Made by a program: the position numbers and the translations under genes. DNA of 64,000 nt from contig OY755186.1 of the NCBI GenBank assembly GCA_963576735.1, positions 17,347,970-17,411,969 of the forward strand, in the 5' to 3' direction. Each line of letters starts with the position of its first letter. Position 1 is the stretch's first letter. Positions 32,944 through 44,025 of the stretch are shown piece after piece. The stretch comes from Bedellia somnulentella (Eukaryota > Arthropoda > Insecta > Lepidoptera > Bedelliidae). The notes under the pieces are model-generated. The model worked only from the letters and a program-made list of their open reading frames with translations, searched no databases and was not told the origin of the DNA.

Positions 32944-33370
32944 AACAAGTGCGAGTATATTTTTATCATTAGACCTAATAATTTCTTACATTTTAATGAT
33001 TGTTAATTGGTTAGCATGTATTTACACTTTTACAAATAATTTAAATTTAGTATCTAATATCATGAAAAATCCTTTACATTTACATTATGTTACCAATCCC
33101 ATAAGTTATTTCAATCCATTCATTTATTATACATTTCTTTCTTATTTATATTATATATATATGATATATTATATGTTAATACTTATACATTATCAGGATC
33201 TAATTACATTTCATAATATATTTACTACACATGATAACTATGATATGTTCACTTTATACTTTTCATCAGAGTGGTTTAGTTTTTTGTGGTTGTCAAGCTT
33301 TTATTATGACTATAGAAACGTTCTCGGTGGTTGGATTTTTCCCCTTGTTTGTAACAAATGGCCTCCTTAG
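32807..33370 (+). CDS. Open frame bridging ORF1 and ORF2, 187 codons, status unclear
   Basis: This frame is +1 relative to ORF1 and ORF2. It overlaps the last 137 nt of ORF1, stays open across the whole T-rich spacer and stops 13 nt inside ORF2 (ATGGCCTCCTTAG, start at 33358 and stop at 33368-33370). Beyond the ORF1 overlap it would encode a Tyr/Phe/Leu/Ile-rich, strongly hydrophobic chain (LDLIISYILMIVNWLACIY; FIYYTFLSYLYYIYMIYYML). It may help deliver ribosomes to the ORF2 start by termination-reinitiation, encode a small membrane-seeking protein, or be open only because of the spacer's unusual T bias. No homologue is recognised. Confidence 0.35.
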   Translation: MEPYIPGKQKTSQYKLLKVNGIWMKKLDQYQQQTIRWKINKKIRYRTSASIFLSLDLIISYILMIVNWLACIYTFTNNLNLVSNIMKNPLHLHYVTNPISYFNPFIYYTFLSYLYYIYMIYYMLILIHYQDLITFHNIFTTHDNYDMFTLYFSSEWFSFLWLSSFYYDYRNVLGGWIFPLVCNKWPP

Positions 33371-36318
33371 ATATTCTTAGTGGTTTGGAAGATACATATA
33401 AGGTGAATTGTCAACCAATTACTAATATAGATAATATTAAAGGCTTGATAGCTGAAAAAGAAGGAATAACAGTTTTATCATGTAACATACGTAGTATAGA
33501 AAAGAATTTCTCCCAATTTTTGGTTACTTACAAAGCTCTAAATTTTAATTTTGATGTTATTGTGCTTACTGAATGTTGGATCACTGAAACTTCTGTTATT
33601 GAAACACTTGCTGGATATTCAGTTTTTAGCACGCAAAAATTCATAAACAAAGCTGGAGGAGTGGTCGTTTACATCAAGAATAAATGGAATGCAACTTCAT
33701 ACGAACCTGATACCATTAAGGATGCAAACTGCTTAGTTTTAGAAGTACCTCACAAATTCACCGTTGTGGGTATTTATCGCTCCCCAAGTGTGAGTGATAT
33801 AGCCTTGTTTTTGGAGGGACTACAAGATACTTTAGATGGAATAAGAAATAAAAATTGTTTAATCCTGGCGGGAGACTTGAATATAGATATTTTATCTTCG
33901 AAGGCAATTGAAAAACGATCAAAACTCTTGGACTTGGCAGCTGAAAACAATCTGATTCCTGCAATTACAATACCTACTAGAAAACTGACTTGTTTGGATC
34001 ATATATATATCAACCCAAAATATTCTATAGAAGCTGAGGCCATAGTACTTAAATCTTCTATGACGGACCACGATATCGTGATGATCAACATTCCAATGTC
34101 CGATTTGAACCCGTACCAACCAAAGCGTATAGTTAACAAAGTTGATTTTGATGCCATTGAAACTGAAATAAAGAAATTTGATTGGAAACAAACACTGATG
34201 AATGAAAATGCGTCCGAAGCAGCAAACACCTTTACATTAGCCATTACCAGTCTAATAAATCAGAACACAGTAACAACTAAAAAAAGCCGAAAGGAATACA
34301 ATCTAAAACCTTGGATAACCCCTGGTATAATAAAATGTATGAAAACAAGAGACCATTTACATATGAAAGCCAAAAAGTATCCTCATGATTTAGTTACACA
34401 AACAACATACAAAAGATACAGAAATTTTTACATAGATCTCGTACATAAACTAAAAAATAACTATAACCGAAAGAAAGTTGAGGATACAAAAGGTAATCCG
34501 AAAAAGATGTGGGACGTTATAAGAGAAGTATGTCATGTGAAAAAAAAGATAAATTCTGCTAATGAATTAATATCTATTGGACCAACACCTACTGAATCAC
34601 TGTGTACCTGCAATGAATACTTTTCCTCTGTGGGTGAAAGTTACGCAAAGCAAACTTTGGATAATTTACAAACATCCGAATATCATCTCGCGTCTAATGT
34701 ATCTTCTACTGGTGGTCCTGTCAATTCGTTTTTTATATCCCCTACTGATGAAGAAGAAGTAAGATTAATTATTCAGTCATTACAAAATAGCAACTCCTCC
34801 GGATTAGATAGAATTAGCAACCGTTTGTTAAAGCGAATAAGTCCATACATTGTGATCCCGTTAACACACATATGTAACCTTAGTATCTCTACAGGCGAAT
34901 TTCCGACCACATGGAAAACAGCCGTTGTATGCCCGATTCATAAGAGTGGTTCAAAAACTGATCCTGCGAATTATCGACCAATCTCACTGCTATCTTCATT
35001 ATCAAAAGTCTTGGAAAAGATTGTGAACAGAAGGCTGACACACTTTTTAGAAGCTGAAAACTTATTGAACCCTAACCAGTTTGGTTTCAGACCAGCCAGG
35101 TCTACAGAGGATGCTGTTGCGGGATTGACAAAATCAATAACTAATGCTCTAGATAATAATAAAGCCTGCATTGGTGTTTTTCTGGATCTGGCAAAAGCTT
35201 TTGATACGGTTTCAATAAAGATTCTTCTGAAAAAGCTAGAAAGAAATGGAATTCGAGGATGTGCTTTAAGATGGTTTTCTTCATACCTTGCACAAAGACA
35301 GCAGTGTGTAAAAGTTGGTGCACTAATGAGTTCTCTTAAACATGTTCAATTTGGAGTCCCACAAGGAAGTGTACTAGGCCCTACTCTGTTTATTGTATAC
35401 CTGAATGACCTCATAAAAGACTCACATATTTCTGAGTTATTCTGCTACGCTGATGATACTGCATTAATTTTTCAAGGAAAAGACTGGACAGAAACTTTCA
35501 ATAAAGCAGAGCGCTATATGATCACTATTGGTACTTGTTTAAAAGAAAATTTACTTACACTTAATATCGAAAAAACAAAATATGTCACTTTCTTTAAAAC
35601 TAAAAGTTCAGCTCCTAAAAATAATTACATGCTTAAATTACACAATACCCTGGATTGCCTCGGCTCTTGTAATGGCTGTGTCTGTCCAAAAATCAACGAA
35701 GCTGCCAACATAAAATACTTAGGTGTTGTGCTAGATCAGCGGTTGTCTTATAGAGATCATATACACACTCTAGCAAATCGTGTCAGAAAGCTTATACCCA
35801 TTATGAAAAGTTTAAGACCCTGTGTGGAACTTGGTCTGATAAAGATGATATATACTTCGATTTGTCAACCTGTTTTAGAATACTGTATTTCTGTGTGGGG
35901 TGGAGCGGCTAAAACCATTTTAATTGAAGCTGAAAGATCACAACGCTCAATCCTTAAAGTAATGCTAGGAGTCAAACGACGTTACCCCACTGAGCAACTA
36001 TACAAGGACTGGAAAATTTTATCCATACGTAAACTATTCCTGTTGCGTTCTACTATATTAGCACATATACATATGTTGCAATTACCAGAATACCAGACAA
36101 TTCTAAAGAAAAGAATATACAAAGCACCATCCATCCATACAAGGACTGAATTTGCACAGCGGCAGGGTATCTTTCTACAACCGCATGTATATAATAACAT
36201 CCTCAAATTATGTGACCTTAAACATAAAAATGTTATTCAGATTAAATCCGAATTAAAAGCCACTTTACAAGATTTGTCATACGAGGATACAGAACATATT
36301 TTACAAATTATGAAATGA
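33358..36318 (+). CDS. CR1-like LINE ORF2: endonuclease plus reverse transcriptase, 986 aa
   Basis: This protein nicks target DNA and copies the element RNA there. The N-terminal APE-type endonuclease (about 35-245) has its family residues in place: N43 (SCNIRS), E72 (TECW), Y140 (YRSP), D173/N175 (GDLNID), T207 (PTR), D214-H215 and D237-H238 (TDHD). The reverse transcriptase (about 470-740) shows ANYRPISLLSSLSKVLEKI, NPNQFGFRP, then D610 in FLDLAKAFDT, GVPQGSVLGP near 667 and the YADD box at 697-700. A C-terminal region follows (QPVLEYCISVWG...). Length and order fit CR1/L2-group ORF2. There is no stop or frameshift, so this copy may be active or recently so. The start is the only nearby in-frame ATG before the endonuclease. 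Confidence 0.95.
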   Translation: MASLDILSGLEDTYKVNCQPITNIDNIKGLIAEKEGITVLSCNIRSIEKNFSQFLVTYKALNFNFDVIVLTECWITETSVIETLAGYSVFSTQKFINKAGGVVVYIKNKWNATSYEPDTIKDANCLVLEVPHKFTVVGIYRSPSVSDIALFLEGLQDTLDGIRNKNCLILAGDLNIDILSSKAIEKRSKLLDLAAENNLIPAITIPTRKLTCLDHIYINPKYSIEAEAIVLKSSMTDHDIVMINIPMSDLNPYQPKRIVNKVDFDAIETEIKKFDWKQTLMNENASEAANTFTLAITSLINQNTVTTKKSRKEYNLKPWITPGIIKCMKTRDHLHMKAKKYPHDLVTQTTYKRYRNFYIDLVHKLKNNYNRKKVEDTKGNPKKMWDVIREVCHVKKKINSANELISIGPTPTESLCTCNEYFSSVGESYAKQTLDNLQTSEYHLASNVSSTGGPVNSFFISPTDEEEVRLIIQSLQNSNSSGLDRISNRLLKRISPYIVIPLTHICNLSISTGEFPTTWKTAVVCPIHKSGSKTDPANYRPISLLSSLSKVLEKIVNRRLTHFLEAENLLNPNQFGFRPARSTEDAVAGLTKSITNALDNNKACIGVFLDLAKAFDTVSIKILLKKLERNGIRGCALRWFSSYLAQRQQCVKVGALMSSLKHVQFGVPQGSVLGPTLFIVYLNDLIKDSHISELFCYADDTALIFQGKDWTETFNKAERYMITIGTCLKENLLTLNIEKTKYVTFFKTKSSAPKNNYMLKLHNTLDCLGSCNGCVCPKINEAANIKYLGVVLDQRLSYRDHIHTLANRVRKLIPIMKSLRPCVELGLIKMIYTSICQPVLEYCISVWGGAAKTILIEAERSQRSILKVMLGVKRRYPTEQLYKDWKILSIRKLFLLRSTILAHIHMLQLPEYQTILKKRIYKAPSIHTRTEFAQRQGIFLQPHVYNNILKLCDLKHKNVIQIKSELKATLQDLSYEDTEHILQIMK

Positions 36319-37076
36319 GTTTATTATTATGCAGTTGCTATATACATATATATATATACACACTTATATTATTAGTATTATTTGATTATCAATTATTTAT
36401 TTATTTTAATACTTTTATTTAGGATTACACCATTCAATTCATTATATTATTATTACTCCGTTGCGGTTTACACTTTAATTATTTGAAGCCATTCCCTGTG
36501 TTTAACTAATTACTAATTAAATAATAATGGCTGTCTTATAACATAGCTGGCTCTAATAAACATATAAAATATATATATAATAAATAATAAATAATAGTAT
36601 TAATCAAATAAAATACTTAACCCTTACTGTTAATCATTACATATTACTTTTAGTTTACATTATCTTGATGCTTTTAATATGTCAAGTTTTATCATATATA
36701 CAACAATTACTGTTTACATTTAAATTATTCAACAAATATAAATTGTATATGAAAATAATTAATTAATTACATTCCGCTTATGCTTATAAATTGAACCATA
36801 CACCAATGATGTCAAACGGGTCTCCGCGACACAGGTTCGCCTAGTGCGGTGCCCGAAATGAAGTTTATTCTAAGACAAATAATTTTGAAATACCCGCGAA
36901 TATTTTAATCATTAATGTTGTTTATAGATAATGGAATTATGATAAATGTTACATAAAGGTCAAAATTCTCAATACATTGTATCTATTTTATTGATAAGCA
37001 TGATTTATTGTGTTAAGTTGTCTCAATGTGTAAATATTATCGAATAAATAATTTTGAATTTTGAATTTGAATTTGA
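36319..37076 (+). other. 3' untranslated region of the CR1-like LINE
   Basis: AT-rich except for a GC-richer stretch at about 36808-36870 (GGGTCTCCGCGACACAGG). Ends in TTGAATTTGAATTTGAATG. Confidence 0.7.
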
Positions 37077-37091
37077 ATGTATGTATATATG

Positions 37092-37216
37092 ATTAATTTG
37101 TGTTGTAAATAATTAAAATTTAAAATGTAAATAATTAAATAGCTGTATAATTTTGGTTTTGAATAGCACTAACCAATTTTTTCCCGTGGGTGTTCGTAAG
37201 AGATGACTAAGGGTAT
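37092..37216 (+). mobile_element. SINE A 5' fragment beyond the LINE
   Basis: GCTGTATAATTTTGGTTTTG, AATAGCACTAACCAATTT and GGGTGTTCGTAAGAGATGAC; only the head half, preceded by a GTAAATAATTAAA duplication. Confidence 0.6.
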
Positions 37217-37904
37217 AAAAATAAAAGTGTGGAATGATGGAATTGAATAAAATGGGAATATGTGTGCGTCGTACCACACTACAAGTGGAAATTAAAATAG
37301 CAGCATTATAGTTCTAAAACATATTATATTTCTTATATTGATCTGCCTGAGCAATAGTAATAGGCCCGTATTTTGCTACTATCGCAATAGCATATGAAAC
37401 AGTTTTCGAATAAAAGCATAGTATTAACCTATAACGAAAGTATTCTAATTCATTCAAAACATTTCAGAGTTAGAGGGCAACTTGAACTAAAGAATCGAAT
37501 GCAATTCTCGATAAGCGACAATCATTCGATTCGTTCCAAGCGAATCGCTAAAACTTGCCTTAACTAGATTGAACCAGTTCAAGTCAGTTTAAAATGAATT
37601 CAAACAGACGTTTGACTTTTTATTCCATTTTCAAATGATTAAACAAGATGTAACGGACGGAGAGCTAATGCACTCGAAAAGAGAACATTTAGTAAAAAGT
37701 ATTATAGGAATTTACACAGTTGATTTTATGTAAAGTCAGAGTTTTAGAATTAGATCACTATTTTGTTTCAACTGTATAATATATCATGAAAAGGTAGCAT
37801 GGCGCAAGTAGGAGCGACTTACTTGCATTCACGTGGGAAGTGAGATACTAAAATATTTTGTATTAATATTCACGCTACGAAGGTTAGAATAAAAGAGTAA
37901 AATT
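37217..37904. other. Unassigned AT-rich sequence
   Basis: Nothing recognised. Confidence 0.4.
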
Positions 37905-38046
37905 AAAGAATAAAAGAGCATGTATGAAAAGATTGATGGATGTAAACGAAGCCAGAGAGGTTTGCCAGGATCGTACAAAATGGCGATGGCTAGTCTCTGC
38001 CTACCCCAATGGGAACTAACGGCGTGAGAATATGTATGTATGTATG
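37905..38046 (+). mobile_element. RTE-type LINE D 3' fragment
   Basis: From AAAGAGCATGTATGAAAAGA through TACCCCAATGGGAACTAACG and GGCGTGAGAATATG to (TATG)n; among the least diverged 3' ends in the window. Confidence 0.88.
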
Positions 38047-38278
38047 AAGGTTAGAACAAGTCTATAAAAATGTTTGTCGTAGAATTGTGTTTTATTACCT
38101 GGAATGGTTGTAGAGGAATCATAAATTTTTAGTGATAGGGTCTTAACCGTGAGTCAATTCATGTTTCATTCTGTGTCTACCTTTTAATTAACACTGTACC
38201 AATGATTAAAGAATGCTAATTTATATAAAATTGATGCAATCTAATTTTAATGAATATTGAGTAGTAGTTTAGTATTCG

Positions 38279-38523
38279 CTGTGTAGTATCGGCTTAGAAT
38301 AACACTACTCCATTTCTGCAGCTGGGTGTACGTAAGGGGCGACTAACGGTATTGGGGCTTTTAAGGGATTTTTGGACGATGTGGTTGGAGAACCATCACC
38401 AACAACCTTTATTTTGTCATATTTTCCCCACTTAACCTTCCAAATGTGGCTAAGGAATTTCTAGTTCCTTAGCTCTGGCTACCCCTTCTAGGGAATTATA
38501 GCCGTGAGTATATGTATGTATTT
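38279..38523 (+). mobile_element. SINE A copy
   Basis: Full length, short tail. Possible TTTAGTA direct repeat on both sides. Confidence 0.88.
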
Positions 38524-39133
38524 AGTAGTATATGGTATCAGATAAAAAACAGCAATGATCTTGCTCTCTGAAACGTGTGTCATATAGTTTAAAAATCAAT
38601 AAAAAAAATATGTATTGGACATTACAGAAATAACATATACAAAAATATAGTTAAACAATTGCAAGTACGATTGTTGGTCTTATCAATAAATTCACTAGGA
38701 CTGTAGGAAGGTAAGAATAGTAAAAAAGTTGTTATTTTATGAACGCTATACTTTTTAAGCTAATAGAGAATAAGCTAAGAAAATGAAAACACTGACGGTA
38801 TAACATTTTATACGTATTATGTTTACGACCAGACAACCGAACCTAAAGGCTTTCATGAAGTTTAAATTCTTTTTACATCCCTTCAAAATAAACCACCCTA
38901 CAAATGGCCGGGCAGGCTAATTTGAAAGCCTGCGCTTTCAAATTCGTTTGTATATCTAAATATGAATAGAACCTCCATTACGGTGCATTTGAGATAGGGA
39001 CGGCTTTTTTACTGCAATATAGATACGGTTCCAGGATATGTTTAAGACCTGTTTACATTTGATAATTTTAATATTATATCGTTTCAGCAGCACGTACAAT
39101 AAATAAATCTTGTAGCGTGTATATACTTTTGAT
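38524..39133. other. Unassigned AT-rich sequence
   Basis: Nothing recognised. Confidence 0.4.
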
Positions 39134-39142
39134 AAGATGATT

Positions 39143-39515
39143 GATACGACGACATGATAGTCCAATGGGTAGAACACCCGCCTGACAACAGAAAGGCGTG
39201 AGTTCCAATCCCGGGTCGGGCCTACACCAATTTGTCTTTTCTAAAGTCATATGTGTGGTTAATTGATCATGGTTGTTAAAGGTAAGGGAAAACATCGTGA
39301 GGAAACCCACGTAACTAAGTTATACTTAGTCATGTGACAGTGTATTCGTACAAAACGGCGATAGGCCTGCCCCCTATCACGTGAGTACACTGTCCAAGCA
39401 AAACGTGGGTACCTTCTCTGGACACTAGATGGCGCTGCCATGTGAGTTCAGAGGTATTGGTACCTCTGCCAACCCCTTAGGGGATAAACGGCGTGAACGT
39501 TTTATGTTTATGTTT
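39143..39515 (+). mobile_element. SINE B copy, head type 1, with 9-bp TSD
   Basis: AAGATGATT at 39134-39142 and 39516-39524. Full length, tail TTTATGTTTATGTTT. Confidence 0.9.
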
Positions 39516-39643
39516 AAGATGATTTAATGTTTTATTCCACTATTAAAGAAAGAAAATATTAACGTATTTTAAAATTAAAATATCATTTTACATGATCTAA
39601 GAGGTTAGATTTTGATAATCATATTTTTGAATTTTCTAACAAT

Positions 39644-40107
39644 ACTATATACATCCTGCGTGCGTGCGTGCGTCCTGCCAGTGTTAACGTATGGTGCGGA
39701 AACGTGGACACTCACGGCTGGACTAGTCCACCAATTCAAAGTCACTCAAAGAGCGATGGAGCGAGCTATGCTCGGCATCACTCTGTTGGATCGCATCAGA
39801 AATGACGTGATCCGACAGAGAACTAAAGTGGCCGACGTAGCTCATCGGATCAGCAAGTTGAAGTGGCAGTGGGCTGGTCACATCTGCCGAAGAACCGATA
39901 ACCGCTGGGGAAGACGAGTTCTTGAGTGGAGACCACGCACTGGCAGACGCAGTGTGGGGCGCCCTCCAGCCCGCTGGACCGACGACCTAAAGCAGGTGGC
40001 CGGGAGTGGTTGGAAGAGGCTGGCCGAGGATAGGAAGAGGTGGCGCGCCATGGAAGATGCCTATGTCCAGCAGTGGACGAGTGTGGGCTGATGATGACTA
40101 TATACAT
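39644..40107 (+). mobile_element. 5'-truncated RTE-type LINE with 11-bp TSD
   Basis: ACTATATACAT at 39644-39654 and 40097-40107 bounds a 442-bp insertion whose 3' end is just the stop codon region and TGATGATG. A near-absent 3' UTR with a short repeat is typical of RTE elements. Confidence 0.88.
39657..40091 (+). pseudogene. RTE-type reverse transcriptase C-terminus
   Basis: Open frame to TGA at 40089-40091. It reads LPVLTYGAETWTLTAG, then AMERAMLGITLLDRIRNDV and KLKWQWAGHICRRTDNRWG. The closing part is RTGRRSVGRPPARWTDDL and ends YVQQWTSVG. This is the well-known insect RTE pol C-terminal pattern. The catalytic RT and endonuclease parts are lost through 5' truncation, so it is inactive. The frame is GC-rich against AT-rich surroundings and shows no stop, consistent with a recent insertion. 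Codons 5' of 39657 in the same open frame belong to the flank. It is related to, but a different lineage from, the fragments at 6.2 kb and 12 kb. Confidence 0.92.
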
Positions 40108-40185
40108 AAATTTACACTCACGGCCATAGATCCCAAAAAGGGGTAGCCAGAGCTACAGAGCTAAAAACTCCTGAAGTACATTTAT
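40108..40185 (-). mobile_element. SINE A 3' fragment
   Basis: ACTCACGGCCATAGATCCCA, then AAAAGGGGTAGCCAGAGCTA. Confidence 0.75.
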
Positions 40186-40439
40186 TAGTTCATAATTAAG
40201 AGCACAACTCATAACAACCAGTTTTAATATATTTTTCATTAACACTGTTATTCCTAAAATTCATATGTTATTCATATTTTTTAATTTTTCGTGTTGCTCG
40301 GCGCCGCGTTTGAATATGTATCTGTACGAGCACAAGTCGAACCTCATTCTAACCTGTTTCTTTTCTAATGCATATATGAATAACCTATTGTTGCACTTTG
40401 AATGCAATAAAAGTGTTTTTAAAAAAATTTCATAAACAT

Positions 40440-40801
40440 ATAACATAACATAAACGTTCACGCCGAATATCCCCGAAGGGGTTGGCAGAGGTACTAATTC
40501 TTCTGAACATCACGTGACTTTGTCAACTGGTGTTCAGAGTACCCACGTTTTGCATGGACAGTGTACTCACGTGATAGGGGGCAGGCCTATCGCTGTTGTG
40601 TACGAATACACTGTCAAAGGACTAAGTACAACTCAGTCATGTGGGTTTCCTCACGATGTTTTCCCTCACCGTTAACAACCATGATAAATTAACCACACAT
40701 ATGTCTTTAGAAAAGACAAATTGGTGTAGGGCCGACCCGGGATTTGAACACTAGTCGCTTGCACGTTAACCGGTGTTCTACCCATTGAGCTATCACGTCG
40801 T
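40440..40801 (-). mobile_element. SINE B copy, head type 2
   Basis: CATAACATAAACGTTCACGC and CCCCGAAGGGG hairpin at left, tRNA-like head ending ATCACGTCGTC at right; full length. Confidence 0.9.
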
Positions 40802-41243
40802 CAGAAATTTTTTATGAGAAAATATATGAAAAAATATATTATGATAAACTAGTTGTATTGTTACCACCTATTTAGGAATTTTAAGGACAAAATAAATATA
40901 ATTTGATAAACGTAACGTTTATAATAAATAGACTGTCTTACGATTACCATAAAAAATAGAATATAGAAACAAGTCTAAACTGAAATAAATTAAATAATTA
41001 AGTTATGAAACCCACAGTCCATTTATTGTCAACTTTTGTTTTATTATTTATTCAAAACTAGCCTTTTTTTTAGTATTTATATGGCTTTAATACTAAATAA
41101 AGGCCTAGGGCTTGAGTATATTGATCCCTCTTAACTGTTTTTGGGTTCAGAGGGATAAAAAGATGGTGGGATGAAGGATTATGCGAGTTAAACAGTTTAG
41201 CAACCATATTGGAATATTGACTTAAAAGCCTCAACAACCTAAG
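40802..41243. other. Unassigned AT-rich sequence
   Basis: Nothing recognised. Confidence 0.4.
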
Positions 41244-41455
41244 TTTCTTAATTTGAATGTTTTTGTTAATGAAAACCTCATTATTACTAATAAATTCGGA
41301 GGTAGGGAACGCAAACACTACTTAAAAGTGCAAAAAGAAACAAAGGATAGAAGAATTTCGCACTGGCAGCCATTGACACGGTAGCTCAATGGCAGAGCGA
41401 CGGGGGCGTATACCCGAGGTCGCGGGTTCGTTTCCCGTCTTAGAGAAAAATACTC
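41244..41455 (+). mobile_element. tRNA-like module C copy
   Basis: Arm AATGTTTTTGTTAATGAAAA, then AATTCGGAGGTAGGGAACGC and the tRNA-like GACACGGTAGCTCAATGGCA at about 41376, with GGTCGCGGGTTCGTTTCCCG. The acceptor 3' side is altered (GTCTTAGAG), and the usual downstream T-run and right arm are missing. Confidence 0.8.
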
Positions 41456-42867
41456 ATTTTTACTATTCCTACCAAACACTATACAGCTCTCTATAATCTC
41501 AATTATACTAAAAGTGGATTATTAAACACTTTATATCAGCCCAAATAAAAACCTGCCCTGAAATTATAAAAGTAAATATGAAAGTAATTTTGTTTTTGTC
41601 GCATATCTAGTATGGATATGCTTCTGTATGAAAGTTTATTCAAAGTCAATCCACAAAACTTCCCAGCCAAAAACGGAAATCAGTCAAATTGAAGTACACG
41701 AACACTTGAATAAAAACCCGCAACTTTAATCCATTGTGACAAAAGCCACTGAAGTCCCGGCGGCTACCAGAACCTACCAAACCTACCGAACAATGCTATT
41801 GTGCAATCACCTCAGCGGCGCGCGTATTGTGGGACGCTGAAAAGTCTGACTTCGGAAATACGAAACATTTCCATGTTTTACTCAACAATGTTGATATTTA
41901 AATAAACTCGGTTTGGTTTGGCGTTGGTATTGGAGATATAAAATATTATTTATCTTATGATTTACATGGTGTTTTAGAATAAGTTTTAAAGATGTTTTCG
42001 CTGAAGGCCAAGTACAAACAGTTTTTTTTTGTTTGTTTGTGATTGGTAATCATTATAATACAATAACAGCATAAGAATCTCAATTGAAACTATCAAAAAA
42101 AAAGTATAAATTGAGTTTCTTCAACAAATATTTTATTTAGATTTTACTTTCTTGTTTCAAAAGGTGAATGAAGAAGTGAGGCACAAATTTAACTACTTTG
42201 GGAGTTTATATCTTTCAAATTATTAAAGTTGAGAAAATATTAACCATTATTTCAATAAACTTAATGTATTTTTTTAAAATATACTTTTTTACATGTACGA
42301 GTATAAATTTAAGTTATTTTAGTCTTCCCGTTTAAAATTATATTTTTTTTTAAAAAAAGATTCAGCTTTTGTAAAAAAAAAACAATCGGCAACTGCCTCT
42401 TCAAAAAAATAATTTAAATCTACTTAAGGCTATTAAAACAACCAAATAATGTGTCTAGTTCATTTATTCCCATAATATTGTTTGAGAAACTACAAAGTTA
42501 CTTGGACATGGAGCACAATATAAAACCAGTTTTATTCAATACCACAAAACGCTGTACTAAAATCATTTGTAGAAATACATTCCTATAATAACTCAATCAG
42601 ATTATCCTTATAAACCCCGAATCCAAAAGTTGTGTATAGAGCAGAGAGTACCCGTACCTGTAAAATTCGGTGTGAAAACAAAGTTTGATCTCTACACGGG
42701 CCCAAACTTCCCTGATTTGTTGTATTGTTACCGACACACGGTAGAAACGGTAGGAATGGTGGAACTTGTTTGTCTATTTCGCGAGGGATTTACGAGGATA
42801 AGAGCGTTATATTTTATAGGGTAAAGTGTAGTTTTACTTACGCTACGTAAATTTATGATTCTAACCT
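41456..42867. other. Unassigned region
   Basis: AT-rich apart from a GC-richer stretch at 41755-41845. The 64-codon frame 42630-42824 has no recognisable motif. Nothing else supported. Confidence 0.4.
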
Positions 42868-43088
42868 AAATAAATCCTAAATAGGGGTAGCCAGAGCTTC
42901 AGAGCTAGAAACTCCTCAGCCACATGTGGAAGTTGGTAGGAGAGAAGATGGTAGGAATAAAGTATCATTGGTGATGGGTCTCCTTTAATTTACCATCTTT
43001 CCTCACTCAACTTCCCAAAAGTGGCTGAAGAAATTTAAATTCCTTAGCTCTGGCTACCCCTTTTAGGGATTTATAGTATGTATGTATC
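42868..43088. mobile_element. Head-to-head pair of SINE A 3' halves (fold-back)
   Basis: 42868-42983 is minus orientation from the 3' hairpin to GATGGGTCTCC. 42984-43088 is plus orientation from TTTACCATCTTT to GGGATTTATAG and TATG. The junction carries no other sequence. Confidence 0.75.
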
Positions 43089-43590
43089 TATAGGGATAGG
43101 TAGTGTTTATATTTTATCTCATGTCTGGCATACAAACCCATTCTTATGGCGATGGTTATAGAAATTTACACATTTAAATAGAATCTCATTAGTATTTTTC
43201 TCGAAGAGCGCTTGTAATCAGCATCACTTTAGTAAAACTTTGCATACCGAATTTGCCACTCCAACATTTATGAAACAACAAATGAAAACAACTTAAATCG
43301 AACCATAAATCAAAATTAAGAAGCTCTTGAATTTTCTGAACATGAATATAATTTAATTAATTAATCTTAATTAACATAATCCCAGCAGAAGAACTTGTTT
43401 AGAATAATTGTTTTAATATATTCAAATGGATTCGTACCCAAATGGTTGGTAGTTTCAGTAAAAGGGGTAAATGCACATTTTGAATGCAACCGCAAATTTC
43501 AACTCGAGTTTATGTAAATCTGTGTCTGACTCATGATCTGAATAAAAAGGTCGTATTTACTTACAACATATAAACATTATAACATATTTT
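43089..43590. other. Unassigned AT-rich sequence
   Basis: Nothing recognised. Confidence 0.4.
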
Positions 43591-43846
43591 GCTTTGTAGT
43601 GTCGGCTAAGAGTAGCACTACCCCATTTCTTCCGGTGGGTGTACGTAAAAGGCGACTAACGGTATTGGAACTTTTAAGGGATTTTTAGGCGATGCGGTTG
43701 GAGACCCATCACCAACAACCTTTATTTTTACCATCTTTTCCCCACTCACATTTCCAAAAGTGGCTGAGGAATTTCTAATTCCTTAGCCTTGGCTACCCCT
43801 TCTAGGGATTTACAGCCGTGAGTATATGTATGTATGTATGTATTAG
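43591..43846 (+). mobile_element. SINE A copy
   Basis: Full length, tail TATGTATGTATGTAT. Confidence 0.9.
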
Positions 43847-44025
43847 TAACTATGCAAAAATAAAACAGTTATTTTATCCTCAAGCTGTAGTTGTAAGTTT
43901 TTGTCAAATTGAAGACAAAAACGTTTTTGATGTGTATAATGAACCCATCATGGCACCGAGGGACGTTTGTCAGGTTCGTACAACGTTGTGACCGATAGAC
44001 CATTCCAGCCCCACTAAATCTTAGA

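Larger units (their letters stand above)
28683..37076 (+). mobile_element. CR1-like non-LTR retrotransposon, apparently full-length, interrupted by a hAT
   Basis: The coding core 31903-36318 (ORF1, ORF2) is certain; the outer limits are inferred. The 3' end is a 758-bp untranslated region closing in TTGAATTTGAATTTGAATG, a short microsatellite as CR1/L2-group elements usually have. The 15-mer ATGTATGTATATATG occurs just after it (37077-37091) and in the SINE A tail at 28668-28682. Read as a TSD, this places the 5' end near 28683. Subtracting the 2683 bp added by the hAT insertion leaves about 5.7 kb with a 5' region of roughly 540 bp, including (CCG)n at 31689-31710. The shared 15-mer is low-complexity, so the 5' limit is the weak point. 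Confidence 0.7.

Noticed and set aside
33919..34191. Minus-strand frames within ORF2 (also 33758, 33999, 34971, 35141, 35982)
   Set aside because: Shadows of the intact ORF2.
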